Origin: Chara braunii
Lineage: Eukaryota; Streptophyta; Charophyceae; Charales; Characeae
Reading direction: 5' to 3'
DNA length: 22,491 nucleotides
NCBI GenBank assembly: GCA_003427395.1
Contig: BFEA01000416.1
Location: 1,396,359 to 1,418,849 of the forward strand
Position numbers and translations under genes: made by a program. Shown piece after piece: positions 7,956 through 17,666 of the stretch (positions are counted from its first letter, which is position 1; each line of letters begins with the position of its first letter). The notes under the pieces are model-generated. The model saw nothing but the letters and a program-made list of their open reading frames with translations, did not search any database and was not told where the DNA came from.

Positions 7956-9393
7956 CCTACCAACCCACAAAATAGGTAGAACAAAATAAAATAGAAAACA
8001 GAAAGGGAGGTCAACAGGAATTGGGGTTTCCCTACAGTACTTGCTCAATCGTTGTCACTTGACTGGGAAGAGAAGTTGTCTAGTACAAGAAGGCAAACGC
8101 TCAGTCTCTGCAGACCGCTTGAGGGTCAGGCATAAGTTTAAAGCAAACTCAACAAATATCAATTTCACGATTTTTCATTCACTGCCCTGACACATTAATT
8201 GAGTGCAATTACCTCAAATCTAGTATCAATAAATTTCAGGATGCAGTCTTGGACTGATTAGTAGTAGGTAATAATTATATATAGTGACAATTAACGACTG
8301 ACAGGTATCTACAGGTAACCAAGATGTAACAATTTACTGGGTGTTCTATTTTTAGACCTACCCTACTGACTCTACCACTGGATGACCCAATATGCCATTC
8401 CCAGGGTATGACGAAATACAACTTTCATTGTAACTGACTCAAAACATCAAATCGGACAGTGCGATTTCGAATACAGACTAAGGACTCAATTGTGATTTAC
8501 CAACGACAGACAAATTCAAATTCTGACAGACAGAACCGAAGTTATGACAAATCCTAGTCTGACCAAGCTTCAACTATGGCAGCGCAAAATTCAATTTTCA
8601 TTATTAGTGATAGTATGTCACTGGTAAAAGTTGAATCATAGAAAAGGTCAAACAGGGTTAGTAGGAGTCAAAGAAGATAGGTAGGAGGAATTGGCTATGG
8701 CTGTCTCACGGTCATAATTTTAATTTTCAACTATCTACAAACTGACATGCCAAATTTCGCTAATCTAAAAATAGCCCCTGAATCGCCACCAGAGTAGAGT
8801 AAGGAACACACTTACTTCAGGGACTTCACTGAAGGGGAAGGATGAAACCCTGACTATGGCTGTTTCTTGAGACCCATCTCGCTAGTCTCTTCTTCTAACT
8901 GTTCCAAATGTTCCCACGTACAAAATTTTCTGAAACTTGGTGATCATGTAGATCTCGATATTGCGCTTCGCCCCCTACTGACAGATTCAATGAATCAGAA
9001 CTCCCAGATGCCAATAACTGAGAAACTCAGTGCAGCATTGCTCCAACCTGCACCGCGCTGCTTGGGAATTGGGGATCCTGACCCAATCCCAGAATCGCAA
9101 CACTCTGGGGGTCACTTCCTTGCAAATGGTCAGTCTCAGATGAATCGCTAGGCTAAAAATAACCTCCTCAGAGCCTCCCAGACCTCTAAGTATCAATCGT
9201 CAGTCACGTTTGTGCAACCCTGGGCAGAAGTGCATCACCCTCTGTCCAATACTTCTCGCCACACCCTTGCCACCACCACCCTCACTGTCGCCAACACAGA
9301 AGATGGCAAATCGCCATGAGATTAAACTCCAGTGTCTCGCCAGATGATGATAGTTGCTCCAACTCATCAGTGCTCCATTGACTGGATCCAATC
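7956..9393 (-). mobile_element. Untranslated leader of the gypsy element
   Basis: 1.4 kb between the primer-binding site and the gag start, AT-rich, without a convincing reading frame or recognisable domain. That is long for a gypsy leader, so extra inserted sequence is possible. I see no other feature in it. Confidence 0.5.
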
Positions 9394-9405
9394 GCTCTGA
9401 TACCA
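9394..9405 (-). promoter_or_regulatory. Primer-binding site for initiator Met tRNA
   Basis: Minus strand TGGTATCAGAGC is the standard plant retrotransposon PBS, complementary to the 3' end of initiator Met tRNA. It lies two bases inside the ...ATAACA end of the LTR and upstream of gag in the right orientation. Confidence 0.9.
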
Positions 9406-9407
9406 AC

Positions 9408-10623
9408 TGTTATGAACCTGGTTGCTTGTTGTCAGAAGACCAATAGTCGATCACATAGACTTCTAGGTATGCCCATATATACACAGAAGGAAGGGGAGGG
9501 GATGGGAATATCGTACCGCACAGGGAGAGAAAAACACAGCGGAAGACTTAACCCTGCGATATGACAGAGTACACTGAAAGTGCAATTCACTCCACAAAAT
9601 CGTCACAACCGTTCACAAAGGAAAACCGAGTAGATCACATCCAGAAAACAATGAAACAAAGATAGTCCATATATAGCATCAACACTGTTTATTAAGCTCA
9701 GAGTACCGTTTGTCAGAATAACCTCAGAGCCATGATGCCCTACTCAGAAATGAGCATCGCTTCTTCCTCAAACCCTGAATAACCGCTATCTCTACCCCCA
9801 AGTCCCTGAAACAACCAGCGCCACCCAGGTACTGCATCCAGACGAACGCGCCACCCTGAAACAGGCCTCTGAGGCCAAGCGGCTCTCAGAAGATGAAGAA
9901 GAAGACGAGCGCCATAATCTCTGACGAAGATGAAGTGCCAAAAGACCTCCCAAGTGAAGATCTACAACAATGCCACCTCTCCTAACAAAGATGATCTCTG
10001 AGGATGCAAGCTGCAGCTATGGCTGCAGCGCCACTACCTTGAGACCCTGCTCCTGAGGAGGGTTCAGCAGGGCACCAACTTCTCCTGCTCCCAGCAGACC
10101 TCAAATAGCCCAGACCTCTGGACAGCCCAGTGTGCTGTCAGAGAACAGCGAAGGTCCCAACTATGGCCGACGCTTGGAGGGTCTAGCTATGACTGTCTCC
10201 TCCAACGCTGAAGCTGTACCACTCGAGTTCACGCGTTGTAACGCCGCGATGTGCACGGTACCAACTGCCAAAAGTCCCGAACAGACTTCTACAATCCATT
10301 AATAAAACTACACTAGCCTAGACACGACCTAGACCGGAATGACTGGACCGACCAGTACCGTTTCAGTTTCGGCCGCTAGGGCCTCCCTCCACCCGGCTAT
10401 AGGCTCTAGGACCAGTCTAACAGCATAGGCCTTAGGGTTTGTCTGTCCTAGTGGTAGCCCTGGCCTGCTATTCGCAGTTAGGGTAGCTGAGGAAATTCGA
10501 GTTAGTGCAGGCCTGAATTTCTCCGAATTTGCAGATATGTCCCTCACGGATTTTCCTCACAGTCAGATATCTCGGTTAACCCTCAGCCAAACAAAATTAC
10601 GAATCTGGCCTACCTATGTTACA
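9408..10623 (-). mobile_element. Candidate 5' LTR of the gypsy element
   Basis: The inner boundary is firm: minus strand ...GGTTCATAACA ends two bases before the PBS. For the outer boundary, the best candidate is TGTAACATAGG (minus strand, from 10,623), giving a ~1.2-kb TG...CA LTR. A TATA box (GCTATATATGGAC, about 9,666-9,678, minus) would lie roughly three quarters of the way through, as expected for U3/R. No second LTR is present to confirm the outer edge. The block has no open reading frame I recognise. Confidence 0.5.
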
Positions 10624-10744
10624 GCCTCGAGTTGACGGGCCACAGGCTGCAGAATCAGCAAGTCATTGCACGCCTTGTGACGGTACAAAAGATGTCTTAA
10701 TTTGACCCCATTTTTTTCCGTGCCTTAAATCGGCATGTGTAGTT

Positions 10745-11208
10745 CATGATGAAGGCAACGATGAACGACTTCATCGCTGGAAAGTGATTGTGATTGGGGA
10801 GAGTTTGATCCTCTCACTTACAGCAAATGCTGCATGGAGTTGCTCTTCACCACCTTTGCCAAATGAGAATTTCTGCCAGAGCAAAGGAGCAGCATGCCCT
10901 GCAGCCCATTTCAAGGAAGCCTCAGACTCTTGTCAATGAATATGGCCCGTTTTCCCACTCACATGCAGTCGTTTTGACTGCCACAGCCATTCTCAGTGAA
11001 TCATACCCTGACATCTGACACCCCGCCTAGAGCAGACGCGATCTCGGTGGGAAGCGCACTTTCTTTTTCTTTTTTAGCATTTCTCTCTTGATCTTATCGA
11101 TCATCGAATGTTTTTTACTTTCCCTATCTCACTCTGCCGCCCATCCGTCCCACACCTGTCACACTAATCCAAATACATGGTTAGTGAAACCTCCCACCTC
11201 CCTCCAGG
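10745..11208 (+). repeat. Direct repeat, copy 1 (~470 bp)
   Basis: It matches 11,458-11,938 along its length: CTTCATCGCTGGAAA, TCCTCTCACTTACAGCAAATG, CACTCACATGCAGTCGT, TCAGTGAATCATACCCTGAC, then CACACTAATCCA. The shared open stretch of about 50 codons (INEYGP / VNEYGP ... SESYPDI) ends at the same TGA in both copies with no indels. I do not recognise the peptide. Bases 10,624-10,744 hold nothing I can name. Confidence 0.75.
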
Positions 11209-11457
11209 AGGGAGATCCCACTACTGATGTATGTGGATTAGTGTTTAAGGCGTGTGACTGTCAGGCATCGTGGATTTGGCAGGAAATCAGCGGTAGCCTG
11301 TTTTTGCGAATTAAGCCTGGGAAAAGGATGTTTTCTTTTGCTCTCCCATTGGTAGGTTTTCCTTCCGTTTTCGTTGTTGGGGTCCTGTGCCTGTCCCAAA
11401 CGTGCGTGAAATCACAGCCAAGTTTTTTGGTTCGTGAAATCACACACGTTTCACTCA

Positions 11458-11938
11458 CGGCGAAAGCAAAGACGAATGGCTTCATCGCTGGAAAATGATT
11501 GTGGTTTGGGAGGTGTTTGGGAGGGTTCGATCCCCTCACCTACAGCAAATGGTGTATGGAGTTACTCTTGCCCTCCTTCGCCAAAGAGAATTTCTGTCAG
11601 AACAACCGAACAGCGTGCACTGCGGCCTATTTCAATGAAACCTCAGACTATTATCAATGAATATGGTCCATGTGCCCACTCACATGCAGTCGTCTTGACT
11701 GCCACAGCCATGGTCAGTGAATCATACCCTGACATCTGACACCCCGCCTGGAGCAGACACCATCTGTGAGAAGAGCACTTTCTTTTCCTTTTTCGCTGTT
11801 TTTTCTTCATTTGTTTGGTCATGAAATGTTTTTTTTTGCGTTTATTTTCCCTATTTCACGCTGCCACCCACCTGTCCCACACCTGTCCCACACCCATCAC
11901 ACTAATCCACATACATGGCTAATGGGATCTCCCTCCAG
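11458..11938 (+). repeat. Direct repeat, copy 2, with tRNA-like boxes
   Basis: Second copy of 10,745-11,208, about 713 bp away. It contains GGTTCGATCC (11,524-11,533), a perfect B-box sequence, about 47 bases after TGGCTTCATCGCTGG, which is weakly A-box-like. Copy 1 has a decayed AGTTTGATCC at the same place. The repeat may therefore be a tRNA-derived SINE that was later duplicated. Confidence 0.6.
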
Positions 11939-12065
11939 GTCTGTTCATCAACAGCTTTTACTTTCCCTATCTCACGCTGCCACCCATCCGTCCCACACCT
12001 GGCGCACTAATCGAAATACATGGCTAGCGGAACCTCCCACCTCCCTCCTGGTCTGTTCATCAACA
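11846..12065 (+). repeat. ~110-bp tandem duplication at the end of copy 2
   Basis: TTTCCCTAT(T/C)TCACGCTGCC... to GTCTGTTCATCAACAGCT occurs twice, at about 11,846-11,957 and 11,958-12,065, and once more without the final part near 11,118-11,208. Confidence 0.75.
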
Positions 12066-12279
12066 GCTCATTGGCGTACCGTTCTGCCACGTGGGCTGCA
12101 TACTGTTATACCAACAGTCCATGGGTGCAACATTCCGCCACATGGGCTGGGTAATGTTTCCACTTTCACTTGTTATCACCTCCTCAAGTGGAACACCCCC
12201 GACTCGGAGATTTTTTTTTTTAATTATAAATAAAAGAGTTACCAATTTCAAGATGACTCTGAATCTGGACAAAGACAAA

Positions 12280-12790
12280 GATGCTGCAGAAGTCTCACAT
12301 CTACTGTCTACATCATGGGAGAGCTACAACAGATTCCATCACACAGGTTGGCTGGCCCGATATGGCTGCTCTCCTTTTTAGTCACCTCCTCAGCGGTCTG
12401 GCTCCAAAGCAAAGGCATGGATGTGATGCATTTCTCTGCAAGTGGCCATTCGAGTCCACAATTCATCTCTGGGTCCAGTGCCCGCCGTCAAGGAGGAGGC
12501 TTTTGCTAATGTTGCCACGTTGGGCGCAGCTTGAAAAGTGCCCCGATTCGTGGAAAGGAACTCGGCAAACATCTGTGGGAACAGGTTTGAAAGGAAACGT
12601 GACACGGATTAGAAACTATTCGGAGCTACACTAAGTCTTGTGGAAACACAGTCATCCAAGGAATGAGGGAATGGCACATGTGACGAGAGCAGTTATATTC
12701 TGGGTCATCTGGGAGGAGAGAAATAGATGCCATGTAGGCAAACAACCTAGCATGTCGACTAAATGTGTGGCCCTATTGAGAAACCGCCTC
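12280..12790 (+). pseudogene. LINE C-terminal fragment with zf-RVT-like motif (copy 1)
   Basis: One forward frame gives CDAFLCKWPFESTIHLWVQC (12,422-12,481), a C-x4-C...H-x4-C motif like the zinc-binding domain that follows reverse transcriptase in plant LINEs. Ninety codons after the first Cys, in the same frame, comes VIFWVIWEERNRCHVGK (from 12,692), the usual I-x-W-x-x-W-x-ERN box near the C-terminus. One stop codon (near 12,632) breaks the frame. The RT domain itself is absent, consistent with 5' truncation. Bases 12,066-12,279 show only short repeats. Confidence 0.7.
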
Positions 12791-12863
12791 CTCTGAGGAC
12801 GGTCCATAATGACACTGGATACCATAAACTAATGTCTGCGTTACCAGGAAAATATGCTGTTCT

Positions 12864-12988
12864 GGGACGCTGGACCCGGTTTCCAGCAGGTGCAGCTCCC
12901 CACCAATAGATGGAGCCTCCCCGAGACTGATAGAGGTGTCTGCTCTTATCAGCACCCCTACCACTGTCTCGGGTTGTTCTTTAAATTG

Positions 12989-13029
<41 letters not shown>
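12864..13029 (+). repeat. Structured SINE-like copy S4, complete, with target duplication
   Basis: It starts GGGACGCTGGACCC with both head hairpins. The body hairpin is CCCGAGAC/GTCTCGGG, then TAGAGGTG/CACCCCTA, around the loop TCTGCTCTTATCAG. The tail is a pure A run from 12,988. Flanks AAATATGCTGTTCT (12,850-12,863) and AAATAGGCTGGTCT (13,033-13,046) agree at 12 of 14 positions, a decayed target duplication. This is the copy that best defines the element's ends. Confidence 0.8.
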
Positions 13030-13035
<6 letters not shown>

Positions 13036-13118
13036 TAGGCTGGTCTTCAAAGGTAAATACTAAATAGTAAACACCTGTCAGACTCCATTCTGAAGGCCAA
13101 GATAGAGCACAAGATCAG

Positions 13119-13263
13119 CCTGGCCATCAAGAGCGCTTGGTGACGGCAGGTCATCAAGGCACAAATCAACTACAGAGGTATCCAGTGGTAGCCTGGCCAT
13201 CAAGAGCAATTGGCAATGGAAAGTCGTCAAGGCAAAAAACAAATACACAGGTATCCAGTGTCG
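13119..13263 (+). repeat. Two 73-bp tandem units
   Basis: CCTGGCCATCAAGAGC...GGTATCCAGTG occurs at 13,119-13,191 and 13,192-13,263, with moderate divergence between units. No gene is recognised. Confidence 0.8.
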
Positions 13264-13274
13264 CTTGGGCCATG

Positions 13275-13425
13275 TTTTTTTTTTTTTTTTTTTTTTTTGA
13301 AGGCCCTGTGATATCCCTCTATCCTGGCGGCGGTAAGAGAGCCGTCACGATTGAGGGCTTACCTGTCCGGCTGCTCCATCTATTGGTGGGGAGCGGCACC
13401 TGCTGGAAACCGGGTCCAGCGTCCC
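13275..13425 (-). repeat. Structured SINE-like copy S5
   Basis: Minus strand: head from 13,425 (GGGACGCTGGACCCGG), second hairpin GCTCC/GGAGC, then a body with CCCTC...GAGGG outside CGGC-TCTCTTACC-GCCG, and a poly(A) seen as T's at 13,275-13,298. In S2 the inner stem is CAGT/ACTG around the same loop, so both sides changed together. Confidence 0.75.
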
Positions 13426-14640
13426 ATTTATACATCATGTAGCACTTAAAATGGTGACTGTGGGTTTCCTGAGGCTGTGCACCTTGGTCTTCCGGGACTC
13501 CCTTGTCCCATGTATTTTACGTTCGCGGAAGCTTGTTTTCCCCTTTACTTCAGGCCCTCTTAGACCTTGTCTTTCGCAGAAGCTTGGTATGGTTTTTTGA
13601 TCCGTTGGGGGGTGGCCCTGGCTCTATAGGGCCCTTTCGTTTGACCCGTAGTGATCACACCGACCACCTTCAAATTTGGTTTCCATCCCTGTGACTGGAC
13701 TGTTCTTTACACCGGCTCAGCCCCTGGTTCGTTCGTCTTTTTGGCGGGTTCCTATACGAGGCAGAAATTTTGTTCAGCGGTTCACCCGAACCAGTGCTTC
13801 CTGATTTTTGGCGGGGGATTTGGACCGTGCAGGATTTTCTTATGGCTCCCTGTTCCCGCCTTTTGTACGATCCGTGCAAGCCTGGGATCTTTGCTCTGCC
13901 AACTGGTCAGGATTGGCAGTTTTTGTGGCCTCGATGTTGATAGGGATGCTGTTGGGCTGATCGGAGCCTCTTGGAGTAGTATTTACTGTTGCCGCAGCTT
14001 GCCATTTTCCTTTCATCTTTGAGGGAGAACGCGCGGAGCGATTGAGCCGTCCGCGGTGCTCGTGGCTGCGGATATGTCCTCTGTCATTGTGACTGGGTTT
14101 CGCTGGGATTCACCTTGACAGGCTGGTGATGCTCATCTGCGCTACGCCCGTGCTTACTTCATTCTGCTCCCTCGCCTGCCCAGGATAGGCGCTCTCCACC
14201 AGCCACCCGGCGATCGTGTTTTTCCTTGCGTCCTTGTTTGATCGCATTTGTTCTGTGTGCAGGTGTAGTGGCCGTTGATTTTCATTCGACAAGATGGTGG
14301 GAAGCTCTTCTCAACGTTTTTGGGGTCGTCTAAGGCCACTGCACACGTCTTCCGTGTTGCCTACTGTGTGCTCTTCTTACAGGTTGTCATGATGAGTAGC
14401 GGTCTTCACTTCTGTTGTAGTTGGATCGGATGTCAGGTAGGAGTTGGGTAGTTGTACAGTGGGGCAAGGCATTGGTATGGCCCCTGATGCTAGTGGGTTT
14501 TATCGGTGTATCTTCTCCTTGCTCTGTTCTCATGCTGTATCCGTCTTGCCGGTCCGTTTCCTCTTCCGCTACAAAGGTACCCAGTGGTTTCAAAGGACAT
14601 CGGCTACGAACAGGCAGTTGGCTGAGGTAGGGTGGTCTTT
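13426..14640. other. No recognisable feature
   Basis: Several short open frames on both strands, none resembling a protein I know. A short motif TTCGC(G/A)GAAGCTTG occurs twice near 13,523 and 13,574. It could be the 5' part of the LINE that follows, but nothing shows this. Confidence 0.5.
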
Positions 14641-16137
14641 AACCCACAAACGCCATGGCAGGCGCTGGCATGGGAACAAATTGCAAGACTAGCGCCAGAA
14701 GTCCCAGATGCCACAGACCCTATGATATGGTTAGAAAATAGACACTGGTCTATCCCGAGGAGTCACACACAGGATGCTAACAATGAGCCAACTTCAGACA
14801 AGAGGGAAGCAAGGGCAGATATCAAAAATGATCCTTTCTGGCCTAACCTCCTTAAAACATGGTGAAAGCTTCCACTCCCTGATAAATGTCCTCCAGACAG
14901 ATGGGAAGCGGGGTGCCAACAACCTCTTTTCAATAAGAGATGGATCAAGGATTCTCAAGGGCGTACTCTACACTATCTGGACTCACCATGAAGAGGACAG
15001 GTGAAAAGAGGGATTCTCAGGGTTGGAGATATTTGGTGTAAGGATCTAACGACTGGTGTGAACTAGAACAGATCCAGTCTATCATGTACAACTGTAGACA
15101 TTCGAAAGAAGCCGTGGACACTTTAATTGACTTAATCCCTCTAGCCTGGATAAGAATTCTTAAAAAAGGTCCAAATCTAAAGGAGTGGGACTGGGTTGGA
15201 TTCCAGGGCAATACCCAGCACGTAGGCAATGTGGTTGTGGTTAGGGAAGAAGGGGAAATTCTTCTCTCTCTTTTCTCTTTGGGTAATAACAATATTTTAC
15301 ATACCCCACAACCACAGGAGACTAAGTGGTACCAGAAAGATCAGTTATTCAGAATAAGAGTCCTAAAGGATAAAGAGCAATGGTTGGCTTTTAAACCATC
15401 CCTCTCGATAGACAAACTGGCTCTGGACCTGGCTACGTGGACATGGAGTGGGCACGAAAGGAAAGGACAAACACGGTCGCGCTACCTCCATTCCTTAACA
15501 GTAAAATCCACATACAGGTTGTTGAGCCCTATTGTCAACCTGAGAGATAGAATGGAATCCCGGTGAACGAAGCAACTGAATGTCAGCAAGGAGTCTTCGC
15601 ATGCCATCAAGTGGTTTAAGAATATCAAAGTCAATCCAGCTAAGATAGCATCCTTACAATGACAGATTGATCATCGATCTTATCAACAAATGATTGGCTA
15701 ATTGACAGGACCTCCCTGGAAAAAAAAGGTTTGGCTCTACCATGGTGCGGTCTTTGCTCTTCCACGATTCCATCCCGACTCATCTCGGAAACCATAGAAC
15801 ACATCTTCTTATAATGTCCAGGCCAGTTTGGCTATGGAGATGGTGGGACAGGATTTGGAGCCAACTCCCCACCACCCAACCCTGGCCGTGGGAATGGAAA
15901 GCCCTCCTTTGCAAAACATGGGATCCTCCCCAGATGGATGAGTTCACTATTAATCTTTATAAGGCAGGAAGAAGGGCAATCTTGTGGGCCCTTTGGAACC
16001 GCCATTGCACATATGAAAAGGAAAAGGCTAGGATTGATGGGCCAGAATTTACGGATCGATAAAACAGCAAATTCAAACTGAAATCAGTGCTCACTAGGAC
16101 AAGGTAAAGGAGAAGATCAAGCACCTACTAACCAAGG

Positions 16138-16140
<3 letters not shown>
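14640..16140 (+). pseudogene. LINE C-terminal fragment with zf-RVT-like motif (copy 2)
   Basis: Forward translation in shifting frames gives, in order: CQQPLFNKRWIK (about 14,914-14,950), RVGDIWCKDLTTG, LIDLIPLAWIRILKKGP, WSGHERKGQTRSRYLHSLTV, then a zinc motif CGLCSSTIP...ETIEHIFL-stop-CPG (15,746-15,830; C-x2-C...H-x4-C). VWLWRWWDRIWSQLP, AGRRAILWALWNRHCTYEKE and a Lys-rich end follow. This is the region downstream of reverse transcriptase in plant L1-type LINEs. At least three frameshifts and several stops show it is dead. RT and endonuclease are absent, so the copy is 5'-truncated or its front half lies unrecognised upstream. No U6 promoter or gene overlaps it. Confidence 0.75.
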
Positions 16141-16173
<33 letters not shown>

Positions 16174-16369
16174 AATAAACACGCCCCTGTCAGTGTTGGG
16201 CAGAAATTCAAAATCACATTCAACAATTCTGTGGCAGCTGGCTCGGGGACACCCAAGGGAGGAATCTGGTAAAAGTCATCTAGAGGGGGGCACAGAAAGA
16301 GGATATGTCGGAAGGAGGGCAATTTTGTTTTCAAGAGACTATCGTTTGGTCTATCAAGACTGGACAACT
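16141..16369 (-). repeat. Unidentified poly(A)-tailed sequence, antisense
   Basis: A T run at 16,142-16,169 followed by AAATAATAAACACGCCCC reads on the minus strand as sequence ending ...TTTATTATTT-poly(A), the shape of a retrotransposed 3' end. Its 5' limit is not visible; it may continue past the U6 insertion to about 17,020. Open frames on both strands give no recognisable domain. Confidence 0.4.
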
Positions 16370-16500
16370 GTCCTTCGGGACATCCGTTAAAATCGGAACG
16401 ATACAGAGCAGATTAGCATGGCCCCTACGCAAGGATGACACGCATAAATCGAGAAATGGTCCAACTAAATAAATAAATAAAAAAAAAAAAAAAAAAAAAA
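16370..16500 (+). pseudogene. Full-length U6 snRNA retrocopy with 14-16-bp target duplication
   Basis: It starts GTCCTTCGGGACATCCG (5' stem-loop), then CGGAACGATACAGAGCAG, GATTAGCATGGCCCC, CGCAAGGATGACACGCAT, AAATCGAGAAATGGTCCA, followed by (AAAT)n and a long A run. GACTGGACAACTGT is identical at 16,358-16,371 and 16,501-16,514; adjoining A's could extend it to 16. No plant upstream sequence element or TATA box sits at the expected place, and the A tail shows reverse transcription. This is a LINE-mobilised copy, not a transcribed gene; the perfect duplication suggests it is recent. Confidence 0.92.
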
Positions 16501-16514
16501 GACTGGACAACTGT

Positions 16515-17025
16515 TGACCCAGCCATCCCTCTCGGGCCCCTCTCAGATTTCCCCGACCCTTTCACACCATCATCATTGAGATTAGTTCCTATGAGCTGGT
16601 TTGGTGTGGTATAAACAAGTTCAGTCCACTAGGTACTGTGTTATTTGGAAATATGTTCTGCAATGTAACCCCAAAAAAGGGAGGCGTCTCCTTTGTCTGG
16701 GATGCAAGACATTTACCAGGGCTGATTGATCACAGCTGGCGCCTATTATTGGGTGAAGAGGTAGGTCTTGCGGAATGGAATAAAAAAGGAGGGCCAGTCT
16801 TCCAATTTTCAAAAAAAAAGAGAACCTGGAAAAGGTGAAGAGGCAGGTGATCTTGCCAATGGACTGCAGAAATAAACCAGTGCTGCCTTTGGGTGAGGGG
16901 GTAGTTCTGCTAGCCCCCTTTTCTTCACCTGCTCAGTGAACCCCCCAGTTTCCCCTGGGGTAGTCAATGCTGGCAGGAATATCTACAAACTCACTCATTT
17001 CCTTAAAAGTTGTTATTGTATTCAA
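16515..17025. other. Unassigned sequence between U6 copy and S6a
   Basis: This continues the sequence interrupted by the U6 insertion. One forward frame is open across the empty site ([12 protein letters not shown] before, DPAIPLGPLSDF after), with no known domain; stops follow. An A-rich stretch is at 16,808-16,832. I cannot assign it. Confidence 0.4.
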
Positions 17026-17135
17026 GGGAGCGCTGGACCCGCTTTCCAGCAGGTGTAGCTCCCCACCAATAGATTGGAGCAACCAGAACCATTACTAGGG
17101 GAGGCTGCTCATATCACCTCCCCTAGTACTATGGT

Positions 17136-17181
<46 letters not shown>

Positions 17182-17599
17182 AGAGACGATGCTTGGGGAG
17201 CAACACGGCTGGGAACCGGGCCCAGCGTCCCTTATCAGAATACAAAGATGAGCTACCGGGGCCATTACCCGACTTCGGCTAAGACCACTTGAAGAAAAAG
17301 AAAACTTCAAAACCATTCCAAAAAATGTGTCAACAAGCCTCCCAACCACGAAACAGATAGGTGAAACCTACTCAATCCACCTTCAACCACCGCCGGCATG
17401 GCTGTTTTCAGCATGAAACGAAGCTCTTCCAGGCCTCATGCTCCCATCAGGCTAGGTTACAGAGTTGCACCACCTTGCTCCAGCTCCGGCCAGCGTTGCT
17501 TCAGTTACGACCCCCGATGACCACTGAGACTGCCCCCGCAAACAGCCCCCCCAGATCTCTACTATAGTTCAGGTTCATTCTTGAAAAAAGAGAAAAAAA
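17026..17599 (+). repeat. Structured SINE-like copy S6a, interrupted
   Basis: The head starts GGGAGCGCTGGACCC (17,026), with both hairpins. The body hairpin GAACCATTACTAGGGGAGG - CTGCTCATATCA - CCTCCCCTAGTACTATGGTTC (17,084-17,137) is an almost perfect ~20-bp stem. The element then breaks at 17,140; its presumed A-rich end (GAAAAAAGAGAAAAAAAA) lies at about 17,582-17,599, after the inserted block 17,141-17,559. Confidence 0.6.
17141..17559 (-). mobile_element. ~419-bp poly(A)-tailed retroinsert ending in an S-type head
   Basis: The insert is bounded by TACTATGGTTCAGG (17,127-17,140) and TACTATAGTTCAGG (17,560-17,573): 13 of 14 identical, with two more matching T's beyond. Its poly(A) (T's 17,141-17,180) abuts the left copy, so the sense strand is minus. 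Just inside the tail is a partial S-type head (GGGACGCTGGGCCCGGTTCCCAGC at 17,231-17,208 on the minus strand, then GCTCCCC). The 5' ~330 bases are unique in this window, with no recognisable gene. Confidence 0.65.
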
Positions 17600-17666
17600 A
17601 GGTGAGAGGGTGGTGTTATCGAAGTGGTTATTTACCACCTAGGCAAGACCTGACCGCTCGGTCTAT

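Noticed and set aside
12930-12950. Loop TCTGCTCTTATCAG as part of U2 snRNA
   Set aside because: It differs from the U2 stem-loop IIa sequence by one base, but nothing else in the element resembles U2, so I treat it as chance.
12854-13063. Repeated peptide DAGPGFQQV-LPTNRWSL as a protein family
   Set aside because: It is simply the translation of the S-type head. The recurrence follows from the DNA repeat, and the stem-loops explain its conservation better.
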